From Macrostomum hystrix (taxonomy: Eukaryota > Platyhelminthes > Macrostomidae): a stretch of DNA of 64,000 nucleotides. The notes below the pieces were generated by a model. The model saw nothing but the letters and a program-made list of their open reading frames with translations, was not told the origin of the DNA and made no database searches. Where the stretch lies: contig CATNEN010000003.1 of assembly GCA_950097015.1 (NCBI GenBank), forward strand, positions 4,133,501 to 4,197,500, read 5' to 3'. The position numbers and the translations under genes are program-made. Of this stretch, positions 1 through 10,639 are shown piece after piece (position 1 is the first letter of the stretch; every line of letters begins with the position of its first letter).

Positions 1-707
1 TCTGTCCTAATTTTTTGAAATTATTGTCGATACCCGAATCAGCGTCATGAACTAAATTGGTGTCAGTTGTGTTTAAATAATAAAAGTACATCATTGACGC
101 GCACAGCCAAAATAGGAAGAAGCCAAGCATCCAACGTCGACATGACCGACGAAACATGCTTTAATTGTGCCTGTCTTATTTGGCTTATTAACTCAGCGAA
201 TTGAGTTCAATTAAGTCTTCATTATTTTAAATAAAATTACTGCCTTACTACCTGACTACCTTTTTCAACAAGTGCGCTGAAAATGGATAAGTGGTACTAA
301 ATTAGTTTACCGCGATATTATATAACCAATTTTGCATGCAACTATCTGATAGACGAGAAAGCATAGTGCAGAAAGCTACTTTTAGATAGTGTTTGGTTTG
401 TACTACTTACAGATGGTTTTTATACATTTGAGCATTCTGTTAAATATTTTTTAGCTCCACTCAAAGTCATCAGATCTATAGGATGCTTAACAAAGATGCC
501 ACTTTTAGAACTAAGTTTTTTCAGACAGAAATGCTTTTATACAGAAATCAGAAAAGTATTATTATTTTGCACTAATAATGACCTATTGACTATAGAAGCA
601 AATGAAAGCTTTATTAAAACATCTTAATTTTGTTAAAAAAAAATTTGAATATTAACATTTTTATAAAATGTCAACCTTAATGATGATTATTTTTGAGACA
701 TTAAGCA
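1..707. other. AT-rich intergenic DNA, no gene seen
   Basis: No coding pattern, RNA gene or clear repeat is recognisable here. The sequence is AT-rich and its open frames are short. It ends at the TA dinucleotide that flanks the mariner relic. Confidence 0.5.
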
Positions 708-709
708 TA

Positions 710-1682
710 CTGGGTGGCCTATGCCTTTAAGGACAACCTTAAAAATAGAAGAAAGCAAAGCCAGCGGTAGCTAGAGCATAATAGTTTTGGTCATAGACAA
801 AATAGTATCTATATAGTCTGTAGCTGCCGCGAAAATTTTTGGCAACTTAGCATTAGCCATGAATCGCGCTAAACGTTTGATGGTGGTAGACCAGCTCGCG
901 CGGGGTATAAGCCCAGCACAGATAGCAGAGAACCTCAATGTTGCAAGGTCGTTTGTTTACGCCGTCAAGAGCGACATTGAAGAAGTTGGAGCTGCTGCGG
1001 CAGTTGAAAGGAGACTCCAGCTCTGCTGCGGAGGAACACCGCTTCATGCCTCGCCAGCAACATGCCAAAGGTGCCATGTTTCTCGGTGTCGTGGCTTCGG
1101 ACGGCAGGGTGGCTCCCCTGATCTGGGTACCAGCTGGAGTGAAAATCAACTCAGCCGAGTACATCCGCATGCTGCAGGATCATGTACTGCCATGGATTCG
1201 ACACAACTTTGCCCCAGGTACGTTTGTTTTTCAGCAGGACAGCGCTCCTGCCCACACGGCTGTCGCTACTCAAGAATTTCTTCGCCGGGAGCTCGGCGAG
1301 GACTTCTGGGATGCGACCACTTGGCCACCATCGAGTCCAGACTGTTCCCCTCTCGATTACTTTGTGTGGAACAATGTGGCCCGCGTTGCATGTTTAACAA
1401 CTTATGCTACCGTGGAGACTCTCAAAGTTGCTGTTAGTGCTGCCTGGTCAGCTCAGGGCCCTGCCGTCATCAGAGGTGCCTGTACCAAGTTTCGGTCTCG
1501 CATTGAAGCCGTGTATGCAGCGGAGGGGGGCTACATTGAGTAAATGTTATTTTTAGTTGCCATCTAGACATTATGGCGGTCAGTTAAAATGTTAAAGTTT
1601 TCGTTTGTTGGTTGTTTTTATATTAAAAATGTATATACATTTGATTATTTTTAAGTTGTCCTTAAACGCATGGGCCACCCGG
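710..1682 (+). mobile_element. Internally deleted mariner/Tc1-type DNA transposon
   Basis: Terminal inverted repeats of about 32 bp are visible. The left one begins CTGGGTGGCC at 710, and the right one ends GGGCCACCCGG at 1682. Both contain TTTAAGGACAAC (right copy read in reverse complement). A TA lies immediately outside each end (708-709 and 1683-1684), the target-site duplication typical of IS630/Tc1/mariner elements. At 973 bp the copy is shorter than autonomous mariners (about 1.3 kb), and its transposase is broken, so it is a non-autonomous relic. Confidence 0.88.
859..1543 (+). pseudogene. Broken mariner-like transposase
   Basis: Codons from 859 encode an N-terminal helix-turn-helix start (MNRAKRLMVVDQLARG). 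The reading then moves to another frame, opened from 938, which supplies the C-terminal catalytic part to the stop at 1543. That part contains QQDSAPAHTA, matching the second catalytic Asp block, and WPPSSPDCSPLDYFVW, matching the third. The central segment that should carry the first catalytic Asp is missing, so a deletion plus frame change lies between about 970 and 1050. The protein cannot be functional. The family (mariner/IS630 DDD type) is secure from these motifs; the exact subfamily is not. Confidence 0.85.
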
Positions 1683-1684
1683 TA

Positions 1685-2068
1685 TATCTGAACTATTAGT
1701 CTATGAGCAATCCTTTGTTCTCTTATCTTCAGCCTTATTCAGGCACATGCCACATAATAGTAATACCCACCTCAATCTAGGCCAATTACCATAAGTCATA
1801 ATGATAACAGTTGTAGCCTATGTCAAAAGCATCCCAAAATAGATTTGTGCATAAAAAATATACATATATTGTCCTAGGCCTAGCTTATATCAATTGATAA
1901 TTAATTTATAAACTTTCTTTGTTTGGTTATAAATATAATTTGTTCCAAACTATAAGGCCTACTTGAACACACATTGTAGTGCAAAAGGCATAGGCTAAAA
2001 AACTTTCATAATAGTTTCATGTTCATACTTTAATTTATTTTCATTCTAGTTGTAAGTGGGATGTCAAC
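1685..2068. other. Intergenic, nothing recognised
   Basis: AT-rich sequence between the mariner relic and a possible inverted-repeat element. I see no coding frame of note and no RNA gene. Confidence 0.45.
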
Positions 2069-4124
2069 CAGTCATTTTGTCTGTTGCCAGTTTGTCTGCT
2101 CAGCCAACAAAAGGAAAATCAATTGGTATGTTAGCCAATAGTATTGAAGTGGCACCTATGGGCTATGTCGCAGTTATTTACTGGCTATAGAGGCAAAATT
2201 CTGCACCAAAAAAGTAGAATAGGGGCCTAGCATACAAAGTTCTGCATAGGCCTACAGAACATAGAACATGCACGCTTGAGATACTTAAGAAAATCTAAAG
2301 GGTTAAGCTTGTTGGCTAAATAGTGTAATGAAGGCAATGTTCTACTTCCGATCGTTATATTATTTTTTCGCTTGAATTTGTGGTGCCACACATACATTTG
2401 TAATGTATCTGCCTATCTATTTTAAATATATGAGCACTTTTATATTTTATTCGTGTTTGTTTTTGGCTATAAGATTTATTCAGAATATTTGTATATTACT
2501 GTACATTTCACTATGCACTTATTATTTATTGCTGGCAAATACGTGTACATTTATTGATACCGTTTGTTTTAATGAAAAAAACTTTATTATAATAAATCGA
2601 TCAGTAAGGCGTAAGGGTTCGCGCGCTGATTCAGCACTCTAGTTGATTATCGTTCAAATCGCTGCCTGCCATTTCACTTTTCATTACACATTCTGAGTTT
2701 GAAAAAGTTGTGCTGACGTGGCTATGCCGTGATTACCACAGTCAGGAAGGTAAATTCTACGCAAAACTGCGGCGCACACAAATGAATTTTCTGGCGCACA
2801 CGGCGCACACATGAATGCAATCGGTTCCCCGACAGACATTTCCCGAAAGATATTTTTCACTTTAAGCGAAAATTAAAACAAAAACACGAACTCTCGAACC
2901 AGAGTGTATGTCCGACTCTGACGCCGAGCTTTTTTTTTAAATGTGCGGGACGAATATAGTTTCGTCAATGATTTGCTACTGAAGAAACTTTTAAAGTGTG
3001 CTCTGACGGCTTTTTCAGATGCGTCTTATAATCCTATTTCTGCCTCAACTAAAGGCATGGGTCAATTATTTCACCAGATACTGCTACAAACTGCTTGACG
3101 CATGTCCCTGCTACACAATGACACCTCAGACACAAATTAGTCAAGTATTCTGATCATTTAAAGTGTGCTTTCTCTGCTTCTTTGCGGCTTTCGTCATACC
3201 ATTGACATTAAACAAATGAGTGCTGTGGCGGTGACACATCTTGACGCATGTCCCACGCTACCTTAGTAAAATACATATGTTCAAGTACCAATTTGTAAAG
3301 TACCTTTTTTCTAAACCCCTAAGAAATGAGTGCTTATAGGTATGTATATAGTGAAAAGTTTGTGCCTTAATAACTTGCCGGAGCCGTGTTTTCAGCTTTG
3401 GTATTTGTTGTCGCAATTTCCCTATGTGACTATACGTACATCACATGTATCGCATGCTTTGAATGCCTTGAATGTACATTTGCGGCAGACTGTCAAACTG
3501 AAGCTATAATTTTCTGCATAAGTAGTGCTTGCAAAAGTACATGTACGTCATGTGTAGGTTCGGTTGCAAACCTCCCAAACCTTCCTGACCATGGGCCGTG
3601 AATTTATACTTGGATCTATGTCTATGGCAAATATCTGGCAAATCCGGCAAATATGGGGGAACAGGAAGCTAAAGCACAGAAATTCTGTAGCTGAAGATTT
3701 TGCAAGACCTTGCATTCAAAAAAACAATTATTTGCCTTAACTATGGCTGGAAAACATGCAGACGAATAGCTTTTGGTGCCTAGCTCCTCTACTGAATTAG
3801 GCACTATTACCCGGTTTGAAAGAAGAAAGACTGACCAAGACTTTTCAGAACTGTCTGACCAAACTACTGACTTTTTGTTACCGTCAAACTTGTTTTTTCT
3901 CACTATCTGTCGTTTGCAAACAAAAAATATATAACGAATGGAAATAGAATATTGTCGTACTGAATTATGACATAGCAGATCAGATATGCATATTTTAAAT
4001 AAAGGTCTTCCCATCATGATTGGCTAGGAACTTTGTCTGGGGCAGACAAACAGTTTGCAACTCGAAAACCAGTTTGTCTGTTGAATAGACTTACAGACAA
4101 ACTAGCTGTCAGACTAAATGACAG
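2069..4124. mobile_element. Possible non-autonomous DNA element with degenerate inverted ends
   Basis: The stretch starting CAGTCATTTTGTCTG at 2069 is matched, with mismatches, by the reverse complement of the end near 4090-4124 (CTGTCATTTAGTCTG, then AGTTTGTCTG). The interior contains only short AT-rich frames and a degenerate direct duplication: TTAAAGTGTGCT and TTGACGCATGTCCC occur in order near 2993-3113 and again near 3159-3253. No transposase was recognised and no clean target-site duplication was found. The call rests only on the inverted ends. Confidence 0.3.
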
Positions 4125-5199
4125 GAAACCAGCAAATGATTGAAGCCACATTAGGACTACCTGTTTAATCATTTACTTTTCTGTACTCACATCACACTAG
4201 GGGTTTTAATTGGGAACTTTGCTTTGGGTGGGATAGGCCTATTCTATTAGTTGGGAAAAATATAATATGTATTATAAGAAGTTTAATACACTTGAGTGAA
4301 TAACAAATAGGATAAAACTTCAATAGTGGCCTCGGACCAATTAAAGAATAATCCGTTTTATTATTGGGAGGTTCTTACCATAGGCATATGGCCCATTGCG
4401 TCACGAGAAACCCAGATTCCCGAATATATGGCATACAGGCATACAGGCACAATGAGTCCATGACGTTGATAATAGTCCTCCCTAACGGTATAATATCAGC
4501 AACACCTTGATTTAAAGACTTGGGGACCTGAGAATTTCGTAGTCGGTCCAAATTCCCATTTTAAGATAAAGCCTATATCACAAATCTAGACACAAAGGGA
4601 GAGATATACTACTTTTCAGGAACTCTGAATAAACTATTAATTTTCATACTTAGTTCCGTCGAAAATTTGGATACATTTAAAATCTTTACTAAAAACGACG
4701 ACATCAAAAACAAAAACTAAAACTAAACTGAAATAAAATCTAACTGCATTACTTAGTGATCATGTCTTCATAAATTTTGCAAAAGTAATTTAAGAATTAA
4801 TTCTTTTTTTTAATAAAACGTATACAATTTAAAGCAAAAAAGCCCAAAACTTAAAACCCTTCGAGATGACATTCAATTAGCCTAGCGGTAATCTTTACAA
4901 TAATCTAACCTTTTACCATTAATTGCTCATCAACCTAACACTTTGTTTTTACGAGCGTAGTTTCTTTATAGTGACAATTTCATTTATAAACTTACTTTTT
5001 CATATGATGTTTCTAGTTATAACCTCCAAAACGTGCAGTTTCATATATATGCTATTTCTTGTTATCCAATCATCTCAATATTTCAGGCATCCAGCTGCCA
5101 TAAAATGTTTTTTAGCTAAATAACGAATGGCTATTGTATCGACAAAAATATAGGTTTTAATCTAGTTTCAGAAAATCGAACTAGAAGAAATCATGCTTC
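4125..5199. other. AT-rich intergenic DNA
   Basis: No supported gene. Open frames here are short and have no recognisable domains. The right part lies downstream of the minus-strand repeat gene that ends at 5228. Confidence 0.45.
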
Positions 5200-5205
5200 T
5201 TTATT
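5200..5205 (-). terminator. Polyadenylation signal AATAAA of tandem-repeat gene 1
   Basis: TTTATT on the plus strand reads AATAAA on the minus strand, about 22 bp beyond the stop codon at 5228-5230. That is a plausible short 3' UTR for the repeat gene. Confidence 0.5.
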
Positions 5206-5227
5206 GGCGTTTACTAAAAAATACGAA

Positions 5228-8200
5228 TTAATTGCGGTTCTCCAGCCACTCCAGGACCTTGATCAGCAGATCCTTGACGAGTCCGGAAGCCTCCTGCAGC
5301 AGCTTCTTGGCCAGCTGGATGGCGGCCTGCTTTCCGTGCTCAGCCAGCTCCTTCAGGATGGCCTTGACCTGGTCGATGTTGATGCCGATGATGTCAAGGA
5401 TGTAGGCGTCGTCGTTGCGGTTCTCCAGCCACTCGAGGACCTTGATCAGCAGATCCTTGACGAGTCCGGAAGCCTCCTGCAGCAGCTTCTTGGCCAGCTC
5501 GATGGCGGCCTGCTTTCCGTGCTCAGCCAGCTCCTTCAGGATGGCCTTGACCTGCTCGATGTTGATGCCGATGATGTCAAGGATGTAGGCGTCGTCGTTG
5601 CGGTTCTCCAGCCACTCCAGGACCTTGATCAGCAGATCCTTGACGAGTCCGGAAGCCTCCTGCAGCAGCTTCTTGGCCAGCTGGATGGCGGCCTGCTTTC
5701 CGTGCTCAGCCAGCTCCTTCAGGATGGCCTTGACCTGGTCGATGTTGATGCCGATGATGTCCAGGATGTAGGCGTCGTCGTTGCGGTTCTCCAGCCACTC
5801 GAGGACCTTGATCAGCAGATCCTTGACGAGTCCGGAAGCCTCCTGAATCAGCTTCTTGGCCAGCTGGATGGCGGCCTGCTTTCCGTGCTCAGCCAGCTCC
5901 TTCAGGATGGCCTTGACCTGGTCGATGTTGATGCCGATGATGTCAAGGATGTAGGCGTCGTCGTTGCGGTTCTCCAACCACTCCAGGACCTTGATCAGCA
6001 GATCCTTGACGAGTCCGGAAGCCTCCTGCAGCAGCTTCTTGGCCAGCTCGATGGCGGCCTGCTTTCCGTGCTCAGCCAGCTCCTTCAGGATGGCCTTGAC
6101 CTGGTCGATGTTGATGCCGATGATGTCCAGGATGTAGGCGTCGTCGTTGCGGTTCTCCAGCCACTCGAGGACCTTGATCAGCAGATCCTTGACGAGTCCG
6201 GAAGCCTCCTGCAGCAGCTTCTTGGCCAGCTCGATGGCAGCCTGCTTTCCGTGCTCAGCCAGCTCCTTCAGGATGGCCTTGACCTGGTCGATGTTGATGC
6301 CGATGATGTCCAGGATGTAGGCGTCGTCGTTGCGGTTCTCCAGCCACTCGAGGACCTTGATCAGCAGATCCTTGACGAGTCCGGAAGCCTCCTGCAGCAG
6401 CTTCTTGGCCAGCTGGATGGCGGCCTGCTTTCCGTGCTCAGCCAGCTCCTTCAGGATGGCCTTGACCTGGTCGATGTTGATGCCGATGATGTCAAGGATG
6501 TAGGCGTCATCGTTGCGGTTCTCCAACCACTCCAGGACCTTGATCAGCAGATCCTTGACGAGTCCGGAAGCCTCCTGCAGCAGCTTCTTGGCCAGCTGGA
6601 TGGCGGCCTGCTTTCCGTGCTCAGCCAGCTCCTTCAGGATGGCCTTGACCTGCTCGATGTTGATGCCGATGATGTCCAGAATGAAGGCAGACCTCTGGCG
6701 CTCGAGCATCTCGAGGACCTTGATGAGGATGTCCTTCAGGGCACCGCTGGCGTGCTCGAGGAACTTCTTGGCCAGCTCGATGGCAGCGTTCAGACCGTGC
6801 TGGGCCAGCTCCTTCAGGATGGCCTTGACTTCCTCGATGTTGATGCCGATCAGGTCCAGGATGAAAGTGCTCTTGTGAATACCTAGCTTGCCTTCGATTT
6901 CCAGAATGATGATCTTCTCCATCAGGCGCAGAAGCATGTCCTTCATGATTCCTTGGGCGCCATCCATCAGTTCCTGGATCAATTTCTTAGCGGCTTCGGT
7001 TCCCTGCTCCTTCAGAGTCTCCATAACACGATCAATGATTGACTGCTCATCGAAAGGCTGAACAGATAAGTTGCGGTTCTCCAGCCACTCCAGGACCTTG
7101 ATCAGCAGATCCTTGACGAGTCCGGAAGCCTCCTGCAGCAGCTTCTTGGCCAGCTGGATGGCGGCCTGCTTTCCGTGCTCAGCCAGCTCCTTCAGGATGG
7201 CCTTGACCTGGTCGATGTTGATGCCGATGATGTCAAGGATGTAGGCGTCGTCGTTGCGGTTCTCCAGCCACTCGAGGACCTTGATCAGCAGATCTTTGAC
7301 GAGTCCGGAAGCCTCCTGCAGCAGCTTCTTGGCCAGCTCGATGGCGGCCTGCTTTCCGTGCTCAGCCAGCTCCTTCAGGATGGCCTTGACCTGCTCGATG
7401 TTGATGCCGATGATGTCCAGAATGAAGGCAGACCTCTGGCGCTCGAGCATCTCGAGGACCTTGATGAGGATGTCCTTCAGGGCACCGCTGGCGTGCTCGA
7501 GGAACTTCTTGGCCAGCTCGATGGCAGCGTTCAGACCGTGCTGGGCCAGCTCCTTCAGGATGGCCTTGACCTCCTCGATGTTGATGCCGATCAGGTCCAG
7601 GATGAAGGCGTCGTCGTTGCGGTTCTCCAGCCACTCCAGGACCTTGATCAGCAGATCCTTGACGAGTCCGGAAGCCTCCTGCAGCAGCTTCTTGGCCAGC
7701 TGGATGGCGGCCTGCTTTCCGTGCTCAGCCAGCTCCTTCAGGATGGCCTTGACCTGGTCGATGTTGATGCCGATGATGTCAAGGATGTAGGCGTCGTCGT
7801 TGCGGTTCTCCAGCCACTCGAGGACCTTGATCAGCAGATCTTTGACGAGTCCGGAAGCCTCCTGCAGCAGCTTCTTGGCCAGCTCGATGGCGGCCTGCTT
7901 TCCGTGCTCAGCCAGCTCCTTCAGGATGGCCTTGACCTGCTCGATGTTGATGCCGATGATGTCCAGAATGAAGGCAGACCTCTGGCGCTCGAGCATCTCG
8001 AGGACCTTGATGAGGATGTCCTTCAGGGCACCGCTGGCGTGCTCGAGGAACTTCTTGGCCAGCTCGATGGCAGCGTTCAGACCGTGCTGGGCCAGCTCCT
8101 TCAGGATGGCCTTGACCTCCTCGATGTTGATGCCGATCAGGTCCAGGATGAAGGCGTCGTCGTTGCGGTTCTCCAGCCACTCCAGGACCTTGATCAGAAG

Positions 8201-8706
8201 ATCCTTGACGAGTCCGGAAGCCTCCTGCAGCAGCTTCTTGGCCAGCTGGATGGCGGCCTGCTTTCCGTGCTCAGCCAGCTCCTTCAGGATGGCCTTGACC
8301 TGGTCGATGTTGATGCCGATGATGTCCAGGATGTAGGCGTCGTCGTTGCGGTTCTCCAGCCACTCCAGGACCTTGATCAGAAGATCCTTGACGAGTCCGG
8401 AAGCCTCCTGCAGCAGCTTCTTGGCCAGCTCGATGGCAGCCTGCTTTCCGTGCTCAGCCAGCTCCTTCAGGATGGCCTTGACCTGCTCGATGTTGATGCC
8501 GATGATGTCCAGAATGAAGGCAGACCTCTGGCGCTCGAGCATCTCGAGGACCTTGATGAGGATGTCCTTCAGGGCACCGCTGGCGTGCTCGAGGAACTTC
8601 TTGGCCAGCTCGATGGCAGCGTTCAGACCGTGCTGGGCCAGCTCCTTCAGGATGGCCTTGACCTCCTCGATGTTGATGCCGATCAGGTCCAGGATGTAAG
8701 CATCCT
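5228..8706 (-). repeat. 183-bp coding tandem repeat array with 546-bp higher-order period (copy 1)
   Basis: Identical landmarks, for example the codons for ENRN, recur every 183 bp (5234, 5417 and so on), with one 180-bp unit type. Where the A-B-C order holds (about 7070-8706), the period is 546 bp. The 5228-6870 part is mainly a run of C-type units. Units differ at only a few positions, such as IQL/IEL and LLQ/LIQ, which suggests recent amplification or gene conversion. Confidence 0.92.
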
Positions 8707-8800
8707 CCTGAAGTTCAGCATTGCCGGCCCCCTGAAGAGGAGCGGCCTGGGCGAAGGCGAATGCCAAAGAGGCAAGTCCTAGTAGAATCCAGAGCTTCAT
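5228..8800 (-). CDS. Secreted tandem-repeat amphipathic helical protein, copy 1 (1190 aa)
   Basis: This is a single uninterrupted frame. A hydrophobic leader (MKLWILLGLASLAFAFAQA) reads as a signal peptide and is followed by a short linker to about residue 31. Then come 19 units of about 61 residues, each of the form ILDIIGINIDQVKAIL, a Lys/Glu/Ala/Leu helix, and LIKVLEWLENRN. The units have no cysteine, and Leu/Ile alternate with Lys/Glu as in amphipathic helices. Order: three A-B-C triplets, one divergent unit (about 6875-7072), then A, B and seven C units. The A type has IEEV and ends LERQRS; the C type ends ENRNDD. The product should be exported and may act as a polymer or be cut into helical units. 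No known family is recognised. Codons are GC-rich compared with the AT-rich flanks. A near-copy lies at 22882-26799. Function is unknown; a secreted, highly expressed gland or surface product is inference. Confidence 0.85.
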   Translation of the reverse strand: MKLWILLGLASLAFAFAQAAPLQGAGNAELQEDAYILDLIGINIEEVKAILKELAQHGLNAAIELAKKFLEHASGALKDILIKVLEMLERQRSAFILDIIGINIEQVKAILKELAEHGKQAAIELAKKLLQEASGLVKDLLIKVLEWLENRNDDAYILDIIGINIDQVKAILKELAEHGKQAAIQLAKKLLQEASGLVKDLLIKVLEWLENRNDDAFILDLIGINIEEVKAILKELAQHGLNAAIELAKKFLEHASGALKDILIKVLEMLERQRSAFILDIIGINIEQVKAILKELAEHGKQAAIELAKKLLQEASGLVKDLLIKVLEWLENRNDDAYILDIIGINIDQVKAILKELAEHGKQAAIQLAKKLLQEASGLVKDLLIKVLEWLENRNDDAFILDLIGINIEEVKAILKELAQHGLNAAIELAKKFLEHASGALKDILIKVLEMLERQRSAFILDIIGINIEQVKAILKELAEHGKQAAIELAKKLLQEASGLVKDLLIKVLEWLENRNDDAYILDIIGINIDQVKAILKELAEHGKQAAIQLAKKLLQEASGLVKDLLIKVLEWLENRNLSVQPFDEQSIIDRVMETLKEQGTEAAKKLIQELMDGAQGIMKDMLLRLMEKIIILEIEGKLGIHKSTFILDLIGINIEEVKAILKELAQHGLNAAIELAKKFLEHASGALKDILIKVLEMLERQRSAFILDIIGINIEQVKAILKELAEHGKQAAIQLAKKLLQEASGLVKDLLIKVLEWLENRNDDAYILDIIGINIDQVKAILKELAEHGKQAAIQLAKKLLQEASGLVKDLLIKVLEWLENRNDDAYILDIIGINIDQVKAILKELAEHGKQAAIELAKKLLQEASGLVKDLLIKVLEWLENRNDDAYILDIIGINIDQVKAILKELAEHGKQAAIELAKKLLQEASGLVKDLLIKVLEWLENRNDDAYILDIIGINIDQVKAILKELAEHGKQAAIQLAKKLIQEASGLVKDLLIKVLEWLENRNDDAYILDIIGINIDQVKAILKELAEHGKQAAIQLAKKLLQEASGLVKDLLIKVLEWLENRNDDAYILDIIGINIEQVKAILKELAEHGKQAAIELAKKLLQEASGLVKDLLIKVLEWLENRNDDAYILDIIGINIDQVKAILKELAEHGKQAAIQLAKKLLQEASGLVKDLLIKVLEWLENRN

Positions 8801-8847
8801 GGTTGTCTTTAGTTTGGTTTCGTGATTTGAATCGTTCTGGCATTGTT

Positions 8848-8857
8848 CTATTTATTG
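8848..8857 (-). promoter_or_regulatory. TATA-like element of tandem-repeat gene 1
   Basis: The minus strand reads CAATAAATAG about 50 bp upstream of the ATG at 8800. The corresponding position of the paralogous gene has a better TATAAATA. A core promoter with a very short 5' UTR is inferred. Confidence 0.4.
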
Positions 8858-9049
8858 GCTTTGCGGCTGAATAACATATGGCAATTTCACATACTGTCGT
8901 GTAGGTGTTGCGAGGCTATTTCGATTGTAGAGTTACCAGGAGAGTATCTTGTCACGTTTAGTGTCGTGCGAGCTGTCAGGTTTTTTTGTTTTTACTTTAG
9001 CTGCATTTTCAGTCTCTGTTATTCGGTCTGAAAATCGTTGGGCCCTTAA

Positions 9050-9676
9050 AAAGTTATTGACAAGGCATACTGTGCATTTATCTATTGAGGCAAACAGTGT
9101 ATTTGTAATTATGTAATTTTTTTTAACTTTGAGAATTTTCCGAAATCCATATCAACTATTTGTGTCTCATGAGAAGCCTCCGACCACTCAGTCAGCAAGG
9201 AACTCAAAAATATAATAAATGATTTTATGAGCAACAATATGCATATTGAACGGATGAAAAAAGCGATTGAGTCTATACAATAACTTTCTACTCATATAGT
9301 TGTATCATTGGAAATCCAAAAAATGTTTTCGTCAAATACTTGTATATTTTAACAGTTGCAATTCCGGCAGCGTATATAGTGTTGCGTCTGCGTGAAATGG
9401 ATGTATCGATTTGAAATAAAATGTCGATGTGGCAACCAGCACATTAAGGGAAAGCCAAATTTATTCAATGATACCAAAGGCCGATAGCTAGAAATAAATG
9501 TGGTCTCTGTGTTTGACAGAATTCTTCTAAATGAATAATGGTCGGCATTTAGTAAAGCGCATGAACTAAGACACTTTTTACATTCAAGTGAAACTTTAGC
9601 ACGACTTTTCATTGACAGCCAGAGAAGCACAGAAAGAAGTGGAAAGCTGTCAACACCTAAGAATGCTTTTTTATCA
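9050..9676. other. Intergenic, nothing recognised
   Basis: AT-rich DNA upstream of repeat gene 1 and downstream of the possible coiled-coil exon. I see no domain-bearing frame. Confidence 0.4.
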
Positions 9677-9938
9677 TCAGGCGCAGTCGACAATGTCGCT
9701 CGCACGGATCGCATTATCTTTGGTCGCATCTTCGTCTAGCTGGTTGGACTTGGCTCGCAGCTGCTTTGCGGCCTCGCGCAGCCGTTGAGCCTGTGATCGC
9801 GCTTTGACAGCTTCTTCTAGCAACCAGGCCAGATGATCCTCGCTTTTGCGCAGCCGGATTTCAAGCTTCCTGATCTCTTTCTTGGCGGCCCTCACCTCGG
9901 CCAGATGACGCCGACGACTCTGGTCACCTCCAACTTCT
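9677..9938 (-). CDS. Possible terminal exon of a small coiled-coil protein
   Basis: This minus-strand frame ends at a stop at 9677 and encodes about 86 residues that are strongly helical and charged: repeated Arg/Lys/Glu with Leu/Ala at heptad-like spacing, for example EIRKLEIRLRKSEDHLAWLL. Its GC content is above that of its surroundings. It has no ATG of its own. Immediately upstream the minus strand reads CTAAATTTGGCAG, which looks like a splice acceptor, so this would be the last exon of a gene whose other exons I could not find. A SINE lies just upstream. The protein is not recognised; a chance open frame is possible. Confidence 0.35.
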
Positions 9939-10001
9939 GCCAAATTTAGTTATTGAGGTCCTTGTTTACTTTAATTGCATCTTCAATGCCCTATTAAGCT
10001 T

Positions 10002-10190
10002 CCCGTGTAGCATAGTGGTTTGATAGAACTTTAGACTTCTCGATGCCGGGAGCAATTTTTGTCCATGAGCAAGACACTTAAGCTGAAAATGCGTACCTGT
10101 AGTGGCTGGGGTAGATGGGTGTGGCGGCTTCGCCAGTCCATCGACTGAACTTCTGGAAGCGCCGCGCAAAAAATGCTTCTGGCTGTACAC
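10002..10190 (+). repeat. tRNA-derived SINE, family 1, plus copy
   Basis: A tRNA-like head with A-box-like TAGCATAGTGG is followed by AGCAAGACACTTAA and a body with a CAGTCCAT-GACTGAAC motif and a GCGCCGCGC end. The same body is found inverted at 10414-10625. Confidence 0.55.
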
Positions 10191-10413
10191 CTGGTTCAAC
10201 TGGCCTTAGTGTGATAGTCTTTATCTTTTTCTATTTTTATGCCTAAATAACTTTGTCTATCTAATTTCGTCTAATAGTGAACGAGTGAAAGAGGAAAAAA
10301 ATCGAAAGACAGTTCGGAAGCAATTAAGCTTTGATAAAAGGGCAACGCACTTTGGGGCGAATAATCATGCTTAGTAATCACACGAGACAATGAATTAATG
10401 CAGTTTGAATTAA

Positions 10414-10625
10414 TCAAGACAGCGCAGCTATTGCGCGGCGCATCTGAAGGCTGCGTACGGCTGTTCAGTCCATGGACTGGAGGGACGCCACGCCCATCCT
10501 CAATTACCCCGGCTAATGCTGGTACCCAATTAACAGCTGTGTGAACTGAAGCAATGCAGAGTTAAGTGTCTTGCTAAAGAATACAAATTGTTCCAGTCGA
10601 GACTGGAATCGAACCCCGACCTTTG
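10414..10625 (-). repeat. tRNA-derived SINE, family 1, minus copy
   Basis: Reading the minus strand, GGGGTTCGATTCCAGTC matches a Pol III B box. It is followed by AGCAAGACACTTAA, a CAGTCCATGGACTGAAC palindrome-like motif and GCGCCGCGCAATAGCTGCG. The A-box side is decayed. Confidence 0.65.
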
Positions 10626-10639
10626 AAGCATTGTATTCG

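Noticed and set aside
9966-10199. A 77-codon minus-strand frame upstream of the coiled-coil exon
   Set aside because: It overlaps a SINE and has no ATG-supported or domain evidence.
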